Assembly (NCBI RefSeq): GCF_022965805.1
Contig: NC_133109.1
Coordinates: forward strand, 4,317,869 to 4,381,868
Direction: 5' to 3'
Length of the DNA stretch: 64,000 bases
Origin: Primulina eburnea
Lineage: Eukaryota; Streptophyta; Magnoliopsida; Lamiales; Gesneriaceae
A model generated the notes under the pieces. It was not told the DNA's origin, made no database searches, and worked only from the letters and a program-made list of their open reading frames with translations. Made by a program: the position numbers and the translations under genes. Numbering within the stretch: the stretch's first letter is position 1; every line of letters begins with the position of its first letter. Below are positions 21,892 to 34,200 of this stretch, one piece after another.

Positions 21892-23222
21892 TAAGAAGGT
21901 CCGAAAAACCCTCTGTCTACAGAAAATAACAGAATCAATTCATTTTTTAAAATAAAATGTTGATTATTTTATGTCATATCGGAGTATTTCTTCATGTATG
22001 ATATTATTAAATTTTAATATTTGAATCATCAAAATATATGTCAATTTACATAAAAATAGGAAAATCATGTGATATATCTTGTCCCACATTTTAAAAATTA
22101 AATATTTAAAATTAGTTTATAATGAGATACAATGAACTTTTATAACAATTTGGGTTAATCATTTTCATAAAACGAGAACAAATACGAAGTGGCTCCTCTA
22201 AGAGCTTATTGTGCAATCACGAAGGCGCGAACCCGAACTCGGAGCGTGAAAAATCCACATGATCTAATAGTATCAAAATATGAAGAAAAACATTTTCAAT
22301 ATAGTAGAAATTAACTCATACTATATTTAGTAGCACGTATTTTTGGGATGTGAGCAGCAATTCACATGCCTGATTACCCGTAAATCTAGAGTTTTTATTA
22401 ATTTATTATTTATTTTTATAAGTTTTCCAATTATTGATCGTAATTAAAATTGATTTATTTTTCATAAAAATAGCTATATATCTCGAAAATGTTTAAAAAT
22501 TAAATAAAATATATAAAAAAAGCCTGCCCGCCAATCCAATCAATATCTTATTTTGTCTACTTTTGGAAACAACTTTATATATGTCAGCTCTAAAACGGAA
22601 AAAAAAATGAAGAAAAGAAATATATTATCACGATTTTAAAATGTATTATTAAGTGAAAAAAGTAGCAACCTTTGCATGCTGTGAAGCTTTGAAATTTCTA
22701 TTATTTTTGTTTCTATTCATATTAGAAAAAGAATATTTCCATTTTTTTACAAAAACAAAAACAAAACAAAAAACGTGTTACACATTGAATGGTATGTATA
22801 TTGTGTGACGGTCTCACAGATTTTTATTTGTAATACGGGTCAATTTTGCTAATATTTATAATAAAAAATAACATTTTTTCATGTATAATTCAAAAAGAAG
22901 ATATGTCTCACAAAACTTACACATGATACCGTCTCATATAAATTTTCATGAAAATTGAATCACCAAATGTGGGCATACAATTTGGGACAGGGTTGCAACC
23001 GTCGTCCACACAAGGCAATAAGAAAAAGCAATATGAGATATTAAATCAAATCAAAACAATGTTATATCATATATCAAGGTTCTAATATCTTATGAAGTTT
23101 TAATTTATTGTATTATTCACTATGTTGTAATTTACAATTATGATATCATTTCATCCATGATCAATAGTTCAAGTGTGTACTTTTTCCCCAACAAGCTTAA
23201 AACATATTAGGTTTTAGAAATA
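21892..23222. other. Intergenic with one diverged MITE
   Basis: AT-rich, no supported exon. A GTGAGAC-family copy lies at about 22798-22950. Confidence 0.5.
22798..22950 (-). mobile_element. GTGAGAC-family MITE, diverged copy
   Basis: The order TTGTGTGACGGTCTCAC, ATTTATAATAAAAAATAAC, TTTTTTCATGTATAATTCAA and GATACCGTCTCATATAAATTT follows the family in minus orientation. The tips are eroded and no duplication was assigned. Confidence 0.6.
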
Positions 23223-23713
23223 CTAGTTTTTTACCCGTGTGATGCACGAACAATTATTTTATCTAATTGATTATTAAAATTAGTATGTATGATAACTTGT
23301 TTACTTTCTCTATAACGTGACTTTCATAATATAGATCTTCACATTGGAACACTGAATAAAAGATCTTTAGGATTCGTAACTCTGGATACAACAACATACA
23401 ACTGACCATGACTAAAAACAGGGTTCTTCAAAAAAAAAAAAATACTACATAAGACAATGATTGCCCCTGAATTTTGTTGATTGTCGTTGCATATACATGA
23501 TACAATCAAAGGATATTGTTTTTGCTGAAATTTAAAAGGAAGCCTTAGATCAGAAGGCGTCAATGACATTCTTGGAATAAGCACTTTATTACCTGCATTA
23601 CTTCCAGTAAGAATTTTTCCTTCCAAAACATGATTTCCGAGCCTTGTCACGATCAATCTAGTGTCATTGTATAATCCAAGAGAATGATCTATACTGGAGA
23701 TAAAGTATTTCAT
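23223..23713 (-). pseudogene. Helitron remnant: 3' terminus and helicase C-terminus
   Basis: On the minus strand, residues from 23713 to 23339 match the end of the Helitron RepHel helicase (PIF1-like): RLIVTRLGNHVLEGKILTGS, VLIPRMSLTPSDLRLPFKFQ, and FSHGQLYVVVSRVTNPKDLL. The usual NKSQGQ helicase motif between them is replaced by unrelated sequence, so it is broken. About 110 bp downstream the strand reads CGTGCATCACACGGGTAAAA and ends CTAG at 23226-23223, followed by T. This is a short hairpin and the CTRR end typical of Helitrons. The Rep domain and the 5' end are not found. Confidence 0.8.
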
Positions 23714-24749
23714 TTAATTAAAAAAATCATATCATTTGTAATATCACTTAACAGAGATATTGATGTTGGAATCAACATCTTCAATGAACTATGAAAACTA
23801 AATTTTTGAGATACTCTAGCTCTCAAATCCATATTTTCTGTTTAAATATTTACAACAAAAAATAATTAAAATAAATGGAACTAATTCTAAAATAAACATT
23901 TATAATGATAGCTCACAAGATAAATGTATTAAAGTAAAAAAAAAAAACAGCAATTGGTATTTAATATAAATTTATTTAACAGAGATTGTTAACAATAGCC
24001 TACTATACAACTTCATAATCAATTTTGGCCTTAAAATAATTTAACTAACAAAATTGGCATGCTGAGTATGTCAAATTTCATACATATATTTTAATTCTAA
24101 ATATGTTAATTAACAATTTTTCCTTTTTTTATTATTTTGCATGAATAAAAAAATAATTAAAATGTTAGTTTATATTAAATTTGACATACAATTATTTTTT
24201 AATCATCTATATTAATTCAGGAATTGTTGGCCTAAGATTAAAGTTGATATATTGAAGAGAAAAATAATTTTATACTATCATTGAAATAATTAATATATTA
24301 GATCTCAAAAATAAAATCAAATTAAAAATTAGTTAATATAAAATATAGATGAAATTTTTTAATTATAATAACCTTACATCAATATATATGTGTAATTAAT
24401 TTTAAATTAATAAAATGATTTCAACGGAACACAATTTTTGAAACATGTTTCAAATTTTCAGAATTCATATTTAAATTTTGAATAACAATTTGAATTTGGT
24501 TTATAATTCCCAGAATAAAATTTATTTCTGGATTTGAAATTTGAAATGTAATTTAATTTGGTTTGTAATTCCAAGAAGAGATTCAATTTTCAAGAAGTTA
24601 TACACACAAACATTAATATGCAGTTTTAATAATTAATTAAATATATTTAGACATTTATTATAATATATCTTACCGCATTTTTCATTTATTTCTTTTTTAG
24701 AATGTCATTTAGGCGGAAACTTACTAAATATAGCAGACAACTCTGTTTT

Positions 24750-24750
<1 letters not shown>
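23714..24750. other. AT-rich sequence, no gene recognised
   Basis: Between the Helitron helicase fragment and the copia element the DNA is about 80% A+T with no coding signal. It may be the eroded body of the Helitron or of the missing copia 5' LTR, but neither could be shown. Confidence 0.35.

Positions 24751-24806
<56 letters not shown>
24751..24806. repeat. Compound (AT)n(GT)n microsatellite
   Basis: An uninterrupted AT run of about 9 units is followed by about 19 GT units. It lies about 30 bp upstream of the copia gag remnant. Confidence 0.95.
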
Positions 24807-24808
<2 letters not shown>

Positions 24809-24838
24809 TCAGTACGTGATTTGTGTTTCAGATATGGC

Positions 24839-27727
24839 TCGTGGTTCGAATGACATGAATGATCCAAATTTTGTTTCGTAACAAACCAGAGAAATTTGAC
24901 GTTTCAAATTTTAAGAGGTGACAACTGAAGATGTTCTTCTATCTCACTACCTTTAACCTGACAAGATTTCTAATCGATGATGCTCCCAACCCTGTTGAGG
25001 GCGAAGGAAACACGCAAAGTGCTAGTGCTGCCAATTCATGACATCATTTAGATTTTTTGTGTAGAAACTATGTAATGAATGCTCTTATCGATTCATTGTA
25101 TAATGTATATAGTGAAAATAAAACATCTCAGGAACTACAGAAGTCTCTAGATCGAAAATAAAAAATCGAGGATGTCGGGGCCAAGAAATTTATCGTTGGA
25201 CGATTCTTGGACTTCAAAATGCTAGACTTCAAAACAATGATCAATCAGGTTCAAGAACTCCAAGTGATCTTGCATGATATTCATGCAAGTGGCAGTAATC
25301 ATTGAAAATTGTCACCGGCTTAGAAATATTTCAAGAATTATCTGAAACATAAACGAAAAGAAATGAATTTGGAAGAATTATTTGTTATTGAAGAAACAAC
25401 AAGGTATCTAAGAGAAAGTTTATCAATATTTCTGCTGCTAAATCCAACATAGTCGAGAATGGACACAACTCGAAAGTCAGAAATTGATTGGGTCGGATGA
25501 TATCAGTTCCAGTTTGCACCCTAGAAAAATGCATTCAAGAAAATATTTATAAGAAAACGCTTCAATTGTAGTGGTCCAAGTCACAGAGATCCTGAATGCA
25601 AGAAACATATAAAATAAATATGGAGGAAGACAAGTCTAAAGAGGTTTTTAACATGAATCAATGTGTTTTTATTATATTCGAGAATGGTGAAAAGGTGTAC
25701 ATGGGAAATTCTGTTATATCTGATATCAAGGGCCAAAGAAATGTGATCCTGAAGATGACTCTATTGAAAGAAATGAATCTCAATAATGTGTTGTATGTTT
25801 CGAAAATTCGAAAAAACTTAGTGTTCGGTTTTCTTATGAATAAGCACAGCTTCCTTATTGTTTTTTAGTCAGCAAAATTTGTTTTATAAAAAATTTGGAA
25901 TGTTTCTCGGAAAATATTACGTTAGTGAATGATTGTTTAAGATCAAAGTAATGGATATTAAGCCGAAAATAAATAAAGTGAACGCTTCTGCTTATTTGCT
26001 TGAATCTTCCAATTTTTGGTGTGGTAGACTACGACATGTTAATTATTATATAATTCTTAGATTAATTAACTGGGAAAACATGCTCACATTCCATATTGAT
26101 AAAAACCACAAATGTCAAACTTGTGTTGAAGCAAAACTAAAAGATCGTCTTTCCAAACTATTTAAATAAACATTGAACCCCCTGATTTAATTCACTCATA
26201 TATTTGCGATTTAAAATAAGTATAAACACATGTTGGAAATAAATATTTCACTATTTTTATTGACAATATCACAAAATTATGTTATTTGTATCTTTTTAAA
26301 AATAAAGATGAAGCCATATATAAATTTGTACTTTTCAAAAATTAAGTTGGAAATTAACTTTACAAAAAAATTAAGGCTCTAAAAAATGATAGTGGTGATC
26401 AATATGAATCATCATTTGCTGAGTTTTGTGCTCAATATGGAATCATACACGAAATAATAGCAATTTATCCTCCTCAGCAAAATGACATTGCGGAAAGAAA
26501 AAATTATTCTTTAAAAGAAATTATGAATGCATTATTGTTGAGTTCTGGTTTACTACAGAACATGTCGGCCAAAGTTATATTAACAACAAATTACCTTCTA
26601 AATAAGGTGCCTAGAAAAAAAACATGATAAAAGTCCATATGAGCTATGAGAATGAAGAAAACTTTCTTACCAATACTTGTGAATGTGGGGTGTTTTGCCA
26701 AAATGGCAGCACCTACTCCGAAGAAGGTAAAAATAGGACAAAAAACTTTGTATTGCATTTTTATTGGATATTCACAAAACAAAAACACTTATATTTTTTT
26801 TGTGTATGAATCTCAAATACATGATATCCAGAAGAATTCGATAATGAAATCAAGAAATGCTTTATTCTTCGAACATATATTTCCATACAAATCTAAGCAG
26901 AATCACGTCCTTCTAAAAGTTCATATGAAACCATGAGAAAAGACCAAGAGATTCACAATGAGGTTCAACCCAAACATAGCAACAAAGCTAGGGATAGAAA
27001 ATTCCTTTGGTACAGATTTTATTACTTTCATGTTAGAAATTAAATCTCATAGCTTTAATGAATAAGTTAATTCATCTGAGAGACCTTATTAAAAAGATGA
27101 AATTAATTCAGAAATTGAATCCATTTTACAAATCATACATGAGATTTAATAGATCTTTCACAAGGAAGCAAATCACTAGGTTACAAATGAATTTTTAAAC
27201 AGAAAATGAAACCAGATGAAAAAATAGATTAATATAAAGTCTTATTGGTTATCAAGGAGTATTGTCAACACGAAGGGTTTGACTACTTTGACATTTATTC
27301 TTCGATAATGAGAATAACCTAAATTAGAATGATACTTGCAATTGCTACCATGCAAAATCTTAAAGTACATCAAACAGATATAAAATCAACTTGTTAAATG
27401 GAGATGTAGAAGATGAAATTTACATATAACACCCGAAAGGATTTTCCGCAACTGGACATAAAAACAAGATTTGTAAATTGGTTAAGCCTTTGTATGGTTT
27501 AAAACAATCAAAAAAACAAACCAAAATGTATAATTGTAAGTCTAAACATATATGTCGTAGACATAATACCAGAATATAATTAGTCTCGACTAGATTTATA
27601 TTTGTTGATTATTTAGAGTCAAAAGATAACCTAGCAGATCCACTAACCAAAGAGTTAAATAGTGAGTTGGTTGTGAAATCCTCTAGTGGAATATGACTTA
27701 AGTAAACAGAATAAATTGTTGTGAAGG
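24839..27727 (+). pseudogene. Decayed Ty1/copia retrotransposon interior
   Basis: Remnants occur in copia order (gag, integrase, RT/RNase H). The gag (about 24835-25330) has FKRWQLKMFFYLTTFNL (frame-corrected), [12 protein letters not shown] and [20 protein letters not shown]-pre-integrase domain (25700-26165) has NNVLYVSKIRKNL and FWCGRLRHVNYY, followed by CQTCVEAKL. Integrase core pieces (26390-26620) include QYESSFAEFCAQYGIIHE. Scattered RT/RNase H pieces (27240-27700) end with SKDNLADPLTK in frame-shifted form. Many stops and frameshifts, and no 5' LTR or primer site. An LTR follows directly at 27728. It is non-functional. Confidence 0.82.
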
Positions 27728-29148
27728 TGTTGGAACTTTTCAAGTTCGTAATCTTGATTTTGATGTTAACAAAACCTATTATTTTGTTACTAATAATTTA
27801 ACTTAAGTGTGCAGAAGCTAGTTTCAGTTACGAGGTGTCTAAATCGCAAATTGAAGACCTAATTGATCGCACAAACTGAATCAGACAAACTGATGTCAAA
27901 TGAGTATCTCAGCTGATTGTTTACTTGATAAGTGGTTCAGCAGGAGAACCTCAGAAGCCTGGCCAGCGGAAGGAGTGTTCAACTGATGAAGAGCCCGACT
28001 GACCAGTTCAACTGAATAAGAGCGAAATCAGTTCAACCGACGAGTCAACTGATTTCACCAGCCTAACTGAAGATCAGTTCAGCTGACTAGTTCGGAGCAT
28101 CAGTAAGAATATTTCAGTTGTAGATCAAGATAAACTCATTCAAGTGGATTACAACTATACACAAAGGTACAAAGCAATTGTCCAGTCAAAGGACAATAAT
28201 GAACGTTGCATCAGAGCATTAAAGACAAACGTTCCAGAAGGACAGTCAAAAAATCGAGACACAAAGTCCAAGGAACAAATTCAAGATGCAACAGATACAA
28301 TAATTGAGTCTCATTGTACGATCAGTTTCCCGCCTATATATAGAGAAGATCAGTGGAGACGAAATCAACAACCAGAGAGAGCGTGGTAAAAAGAAAGTGC
28401 ACGCTTATTTTCCTATCAGCTTTCAAGAAGCATTCAACCCAAAGGGACACTTCAACGTATTATCAGCTTAGTTTAGAAGCTCACTTCCCTCAGTGTGTGA
28501 GAACACCTTTCTGGTGTATTCATTGTTCAGTTCTCATACACGAACACACACCACCACTCAAACACAGTCTTGCACAAAGACATTAAACTTGTTATGTAGT
28601 CTTTCTCACATAAAAGTTAAAGAAGTGTTGGCTAAAAGGTGTTGCCTTCAGTCTAGACTAAAATTTCAGTTAGGCAGTGGGTAAGTCCTAAGCTGGCTGG
28701 GTTTGTACAAGTAGTTGTATAAATCAAAGTCTTCTAGTGGATCCTACCCGAGGTGGTAGAAGGGGTGACGTAGGAGCATTTGAAGTCTCCGAACATCGTT
28801 AAACATATCTTATGTATTTAACTGATTTACTACTGTTAACAAATTGGCTTGATCAGATAGATGATCCGTCAGTTCAGTTCTTACCATAACTGAACTGATA
28901 TATGCGACAACTGATCATCTGCTTTTCAGTTATTCAGTTTACATAAGTTAAAACGTTTTCTAATATAACAATTTTCTTCACGAAGGATTACCCCAGTTTC
29001 TTCCACTTGGTTTTAAACCAAACTCGATTTAATTCATCGATGTTAATATTCTTAAAACACGAGCTATTACAGCTCATTGAAGAATATTGTGTTTGAAGCA
29101 TCTTCGAAGGTGCTAGCACACACGATCCTTCAGAAGGAAAATTCAACA
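27728..29148 (+). repeat. 3' LTR of the copia element (1421 bp)
   Basis: Begins TGTTGGAACTTTTCAAG and ends GGAAAATTCAACA, about 65 bp after the last RNase H codons, the expected place of a 3' LTR. It shares both ends and long internal blocks with the inverted solo LTR at 31402-33067 (for example TTGATGTTAACAAAAC and CCAAACTCGATTTAATTCAT). The interior has many short CAGTT/AACTGA motifs. No open frame in it is a gene. Confidence 0.8.
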
Positions 29149-30304
29149 TATGCTGACTAGAGATCCCAAAAACTAAGTTTAATTGGACAACTTAAATGCA
29201 CTGATTTGGTGAATCACCGTGGGAGAATTATCTCTTGTTCGTTCCTATGGTGAAACAATAGCTTTTAATGATCCTTACGTGTCAATAATTGAGCGGATTA
29301 GTATTGATTTTTATGTATTTAGAAACAACTATGTGAGAGATAAGTGAGACACTTCAAAGAAATTTCACGGCTCAATTCTAGACCTTATTGCATAAACAAG
29401 AATGTGTTCATGGCCATAAAGAATATAATCATAGAACTGAACTATATCAGTGATACCTTGTGTAAAGTATTTCTTACTTTACAAAAAAACAAAATAATTC
29501 AAGGACATCACTTCTAGTCTCAGCTAGTAAATAACAGTACTTTAACAAGGAAAGGTTCAAAGTTTTGGTATTTCGAAAAGTTAGTTTATAAAAAGACAAT
29601 AAATTTTGATATTTTCAAAGGTCAATTTCTTAAAGGATAATAATCTTTGGCCTCCATGAGATCATCTTTGACTTTTTAAAAGGTCAATAACCTTTGGTAA
29701 TCAACTCAAGCTGCATGAGATCATCTATATTCTGACCAAACTAAATCTAAAATGAAGTTAATGAGTATAACCGTTAAACTCCAATAGCACTGCAACCGAT
29801 CATATATGAGCAAAATCGATGTGAATACATTGAACTAAAGCCCTTTCAGTTTAAGCATTATTGCACAATATTTTATCAACTCCTGATTGAAAAATTGTTT
29901 CATAAAATGTTCAAAGTCAATAAAATTTTCAAAAGCTATCATGGCTAAAGCTGAAAAAAGCTATATGACATTTAATGAAGTGTACGATGTTAAAAAATAA
30001 GACCATTATATTGGAAAATAAAACAGATGATCGTTGGAGTTTTTCAATCATAAATATGCAAACTCAAAAGAACCTTTAAAAAAAACAATCTTACATTTTT
30101 CTAATATGCAATATTTCAAGATCTTTGAGTACACTTAATCAATCATACTTCAAGCTTTTCAACTTAGCACATGCATATCATAATCTATGAGATCTTTAAA
30201 GATCATATTATGCCACCCTACCAACTCTTTTCATATTTGTTCCTTAAAATATTGTTAAAGATCTTTAGTTAGCTTTGTCAACACTATGACCCTTGGATCC
30301 TTAA
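29149..30304. other. No recognisable gene or element
   Basis: Sequence of moderate A+T content, with stops in all frames. It could be the interior of a further retroelement, but no domain, primer site or LTR partner was found. Confidence 0.35.
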
Positions 30305-31401
30305 TCTATACTAATATAAATATATGAATTGAATTGTGAATTTACATAAATATCCTTACTTTCATTTAATATTAATCAATAATACACATTTTCATATTAA
30401 TTATTAATACATATTTTCTTTTTCATTTTCTATTTCATAAAATTAAAATTAATTAATTAAAATCTATATTAATCTATAACTATATCTATACTAATATAAA
30501 TATATGAATTGAATTGTGAATTTACATAATATGAATTGAATTGTGAATTTACATAAATATTCTTACTTTCATTTAATATTAATCATTAATACATATTTTC
30601 ATATTAATCATTAATACATATTTTCTTTTTCATTTTCTATTTCATAAAATTAAAATTAATTAATTAAAATCTATCTATATCTATATCTATACTATACTAA
30701 TAAAAATATGTGAATTGAATACATGTTTTCTTTTTCATTTTCTATTTCATAAAATTAACATATATTAATCATTAATACACATTTTCATATTAATCATTAA
30801 TACATATTTTCTTTTTCATTTTCTATTTCATAAAATTAAAATTAATTAATTAAAATCTATATTAATCTATAACTATATCTATATACTAATATAAATATAT
30901 GAATTGAATTGTGAATTTACATAAATATCCTTACTTTAATTTAATATTAATCATTAATACATATTTTCATATTAATCATTAATACATATTTTCTTTTTCA
31001 TTTTCTATTTCATAAAATTAAAATTAATTAATTAAAATCTATCTATATCTATATCTATACTATACTAATAAAAATATGTGAATTGAATACATGTTTTCTT
31101 TTTCATTTTCTATTTCATAAAATTAACATAAATATCCTTACTTTCATTTAATATTAATCATTAATACATATTTTAATATTAATCATTAATGCATATTTTC
31201 TTTTTCATTTTCTATTTCATAAAATTAAAATTAATTAATTAAAATCTATCTATATCTATATCTATACTATACTAATAAAAATATGTGAATTGAATACATG
31301 TTTTCTTTTTCATTTTCTATTTCATAAAATTAAAATTAATTAATTAAAATTTAAAATTATCATTTAATATTAATCATTAATACATATTTTCATATTTTCA
31401 T

Positions 31402-33067
31402 TGTTGGGATCGATTAGGGGGGGGGGGGGTAATCGTTGAGCTACAATAGCTCGGTTCTTGAAATATTGAACACCGATGAATTAAATCGAGTTTGGTTAAA
31501 AACCAAGCGGAAGATACTCGAAATAATCCTTCCTAGAAACCGATTAAATATTTTGTAAAGCATTTAAAATATATGCAAGTTGAATGAGTAAAAATATTTC
31601 AGTTGAAGCATTTTATCAAACACTTGATATGCAATATTTTGGTATTTGAAGAACACATAAAATGCTTCAACAATGCATCTTTAAAACTATGGAAATGATA
31701 AATAAATGCAATAAACAAATAGACACGAATTTGTTTATGGATGTTCGGAGATTTCAAACACTCCTACGTCACCCCTTCTTCCCCTTGGGAAGGATCCACT
31801 AGAAGACTTTGATTTATACAACACCTTGTACAAACCCATTCAGCTAGGACTTACCCACTGCCTAAACTGAACTCCTAGCACTAACGATTGTAGGCAGCAC
31901 CTCACAATCAGCATATTGTTTAATGTCTCATATGCAAAGACTACATACACAAGTTTTACGTCTTTGTGCAAGACTCACTCAACTAATCTTTGAACTTCAA
32001 CTCTCTTGTATACGTGTGAGTGATTGTGTGTGAGGAATTTATCATTTACAGTGTATATCTCAATTGTATCCTCACACAAGGGCTTGTGCTCTCAACTAGC
32101 TAATTTCTTCATGCTAACTGCCTATGCTTTGAATCCACTTCCAAAGCTCTTGTTTGATCTTCAAGATGTTGTATTTATAGGCTCCAACACTGATATATAC
32201 GTTAGACACAAGAATATGACCGTTGGGAATGTTTCTGTACTGTTTCAGGAAGTGCAACGGTCAAATTCGTCTTGCTGGAAAATTTCCCGACTGGTCAACT
32301 CTGGTCAATCAGTGCAACTGGTTCAGTTGGTCTGGTTCAGTTGGACTGGTTCAACTGGTCTGGTTCAGTTCAACTGGTTCATTTCAGCTGGTCTGGTTCA
32401 ACTGGTCTGGTTCAGTTCAGCTGGTCTGGTTCAGTTCAGCTGGTCTGGTTCAACTGGTCTTCAGCTGGTCTGGTTCAGTTCAACTGGTTCAGTTGGTTGG
32501 TCAACTGGTCAGCAGCTGGTTCAGTTTCAGCTGGTGTGCTGAAATCAGTCTAGCCGATTTCAGTTTGTGCAGAACCAGTAGCTTCATCGTCATTTATCAG
32601 CATCGTAAGCTTCGATTCAGACTTTGACTTATAAGAATGATTTGTAGATCTTTGTCTTATCTTTCCAACGCATACTGAATCGCTTCGTTTCGATAACCGA
32701 GCTGAGAGATATGACCAAAATACCGCAGCTGCTCAAACCCAACTGATTGCTGTTTTCGTGCAGTCAGTTCGTCACTTCAGCGATCAGTTAGCCCTTGATA
32801 ACATTCGATTTTGCCCAACTGACGTGAAATACGACTTGTTCCAAATTGAGTTTTCTGATCAGTCTAGTTTGCGGATTGTCGTTTGGATCATCCAGCTGAG
32901 AGATATCATCAAAATACAGAAGCTTGCCAGAAATTCAGTTTGTGCATAATTCAGTTTCAGCTTGCTTCTTGTGTTTGCAACTTCACACTTGAGTAAATAT
33001 GTTAGAAACACAATAACAAGTTTTGTTAACATCAAAATCAAGATTACGAACATGAAATGTTCCAACA
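31402..33067 (-). mobile_element. Solo copia-type LTR (1666 bp) with 5-bp duplication
   Basis: In minus orientation it starts TGTTGGAACATTTCATG and ends TAATCGATCCCAACA. The target duplication TTCAT is identical at 31397-31401 and 33068-33072. It is homologous to the LTR at 27728-29148 at both ends and internally. No interior or second LTR is present, so it is a solo LTR formed by LTR-LTR recombination within the AT-rich array. A run of 12 G lies near its left end. Confidence 0.88.
32290..32545. repeat. CTGGTTCAGTT-type minisatellite inside the solo LTR
   Basis: Short degenerate units such as CTGGTCTGGTTCAGTTCAG repeat about 15-20 times. The array stays open in all three plus frames (repeated WSGSVQLVWFN-like peptides), an artefact of the repeat and not a gene. 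Confidence 0.85.
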
Positions 33068-34200
33068 TTCATATTAATCATTAATACATATTTTCTTTTT
33101 CATTTTCTATTTCATAAAATTAAAATTAATTAATTAAAATCTATCTATATCTATATCTATACTATACTAATAAAAATATGTGAATTGAATACATGTTTTC
33201 TTTTTCATTTTCTATTTCATAAAATTAAAATTAATTAATTAAAATTTAAAATTATCATTTAATATTAATCATTAATACATATTTTCATATTAATCATTAA
33301 TACAAATTTTCTTTTTCATTTTCTAATTCATAAAATTAAAATTAATTAATTAAAATTTAAAATTATCATAATTGAATACATGTTTTCTTTTTCATTTTCT
33401 ATTTCATAAAATTAAAATTAATTAATTAAAATTTAAAATTATCATTTAATATTAATCATTAATACATATTTTCATATTAATCATTAATACAAATTTTCTT
33501 TTTCATTTTCTATTTCATAAAATTAAAATTAATTAATTAAAATCTATCTATATCTATCTCTATACTATACTAATATAAATATGTTAATTAAATACATGTT
33601 TTCTTTTTCATTTTCTATTTCATAAAACTAAAATTAATTAATTAAAATTTAAAATTAATTAAAATTAAATTAATATATATGAATTGAATTGTGAATTTAC
33701 ATAAATATCCTTACTTTCATTTAATATTAATCATTAATACATATTTTCATATTAATCATTAATACATATTTTCTTTTTCATTTTCTATTTCATAAAATTA
33801 AAATTAATTAATTAAAATCTATCTATATCTATATCTATACTATACTAATATAAATATGTGAATTGAATACATGTTTTCTTTTTCATTTTCTATTTCATAA
33901 AATTAAAATTAATTAATTAAAATTTAAAATTATCATTTAATATTAATCATTAATACATATTTTCATATTAATCATTAATACATATTTTCTTTTTCATTTT
34001 CTATTTCATAAAATTAAAATTAATTAATTAAAATCTATCTATATCTACTATATTAATATAAATACGTGAATTGAATACATGTTTTTTTTTTCATTTTCTT
34101 TTTCATAAAATTAAAATTAATTAATTAAAATTTAAAATTAATTAAAATTAAATTAATCTATCTATCTATACTAATCTATACTAATATCTATATATGAATG

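Larger units (their letters stand above)
30305..34200. repeat. AT-rich higher-order repeat array
   Basis: Blocks such as CATTTTCTATTTCATAAAAT, TTAATTAATTAAAATCTATC, ATTAATCATTAATACATATT and CTATACTATACTAATA recur more than ten times in shifting combinations with periods of about 100-250 bp. The array is interrupted by a solo LTR at 31402-33067. It is almost free of G and C and has no coding capacity. Confidence 0.85.

Noticed and set aside
23339..23713. Host PIF1 helicase gene
   Set aside because: Only the C-terminal block is present, a helicase motif is missing, and a Helitron 3' end lies 110 bp downstream.
29149..30304. Second copia element following the LTR at 27728
   Set aside because: No primer site after the LTR end at 29148 and no copia domain in this stretch.
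32024..32627. Open frames of 93-172 codons
   Set aside because: They run through a short tandem repeat that lacks stops in all plus frames, inside an LTR.
30305..34200. CRISPR-like or centromeric satellite array
   Set aside because: Repeat spacing is irregular and units are nested AT-rich words without unique spacers; eukaryotic context. The repeats also lack a single fixed monomer, so a classical satellite is not supported.
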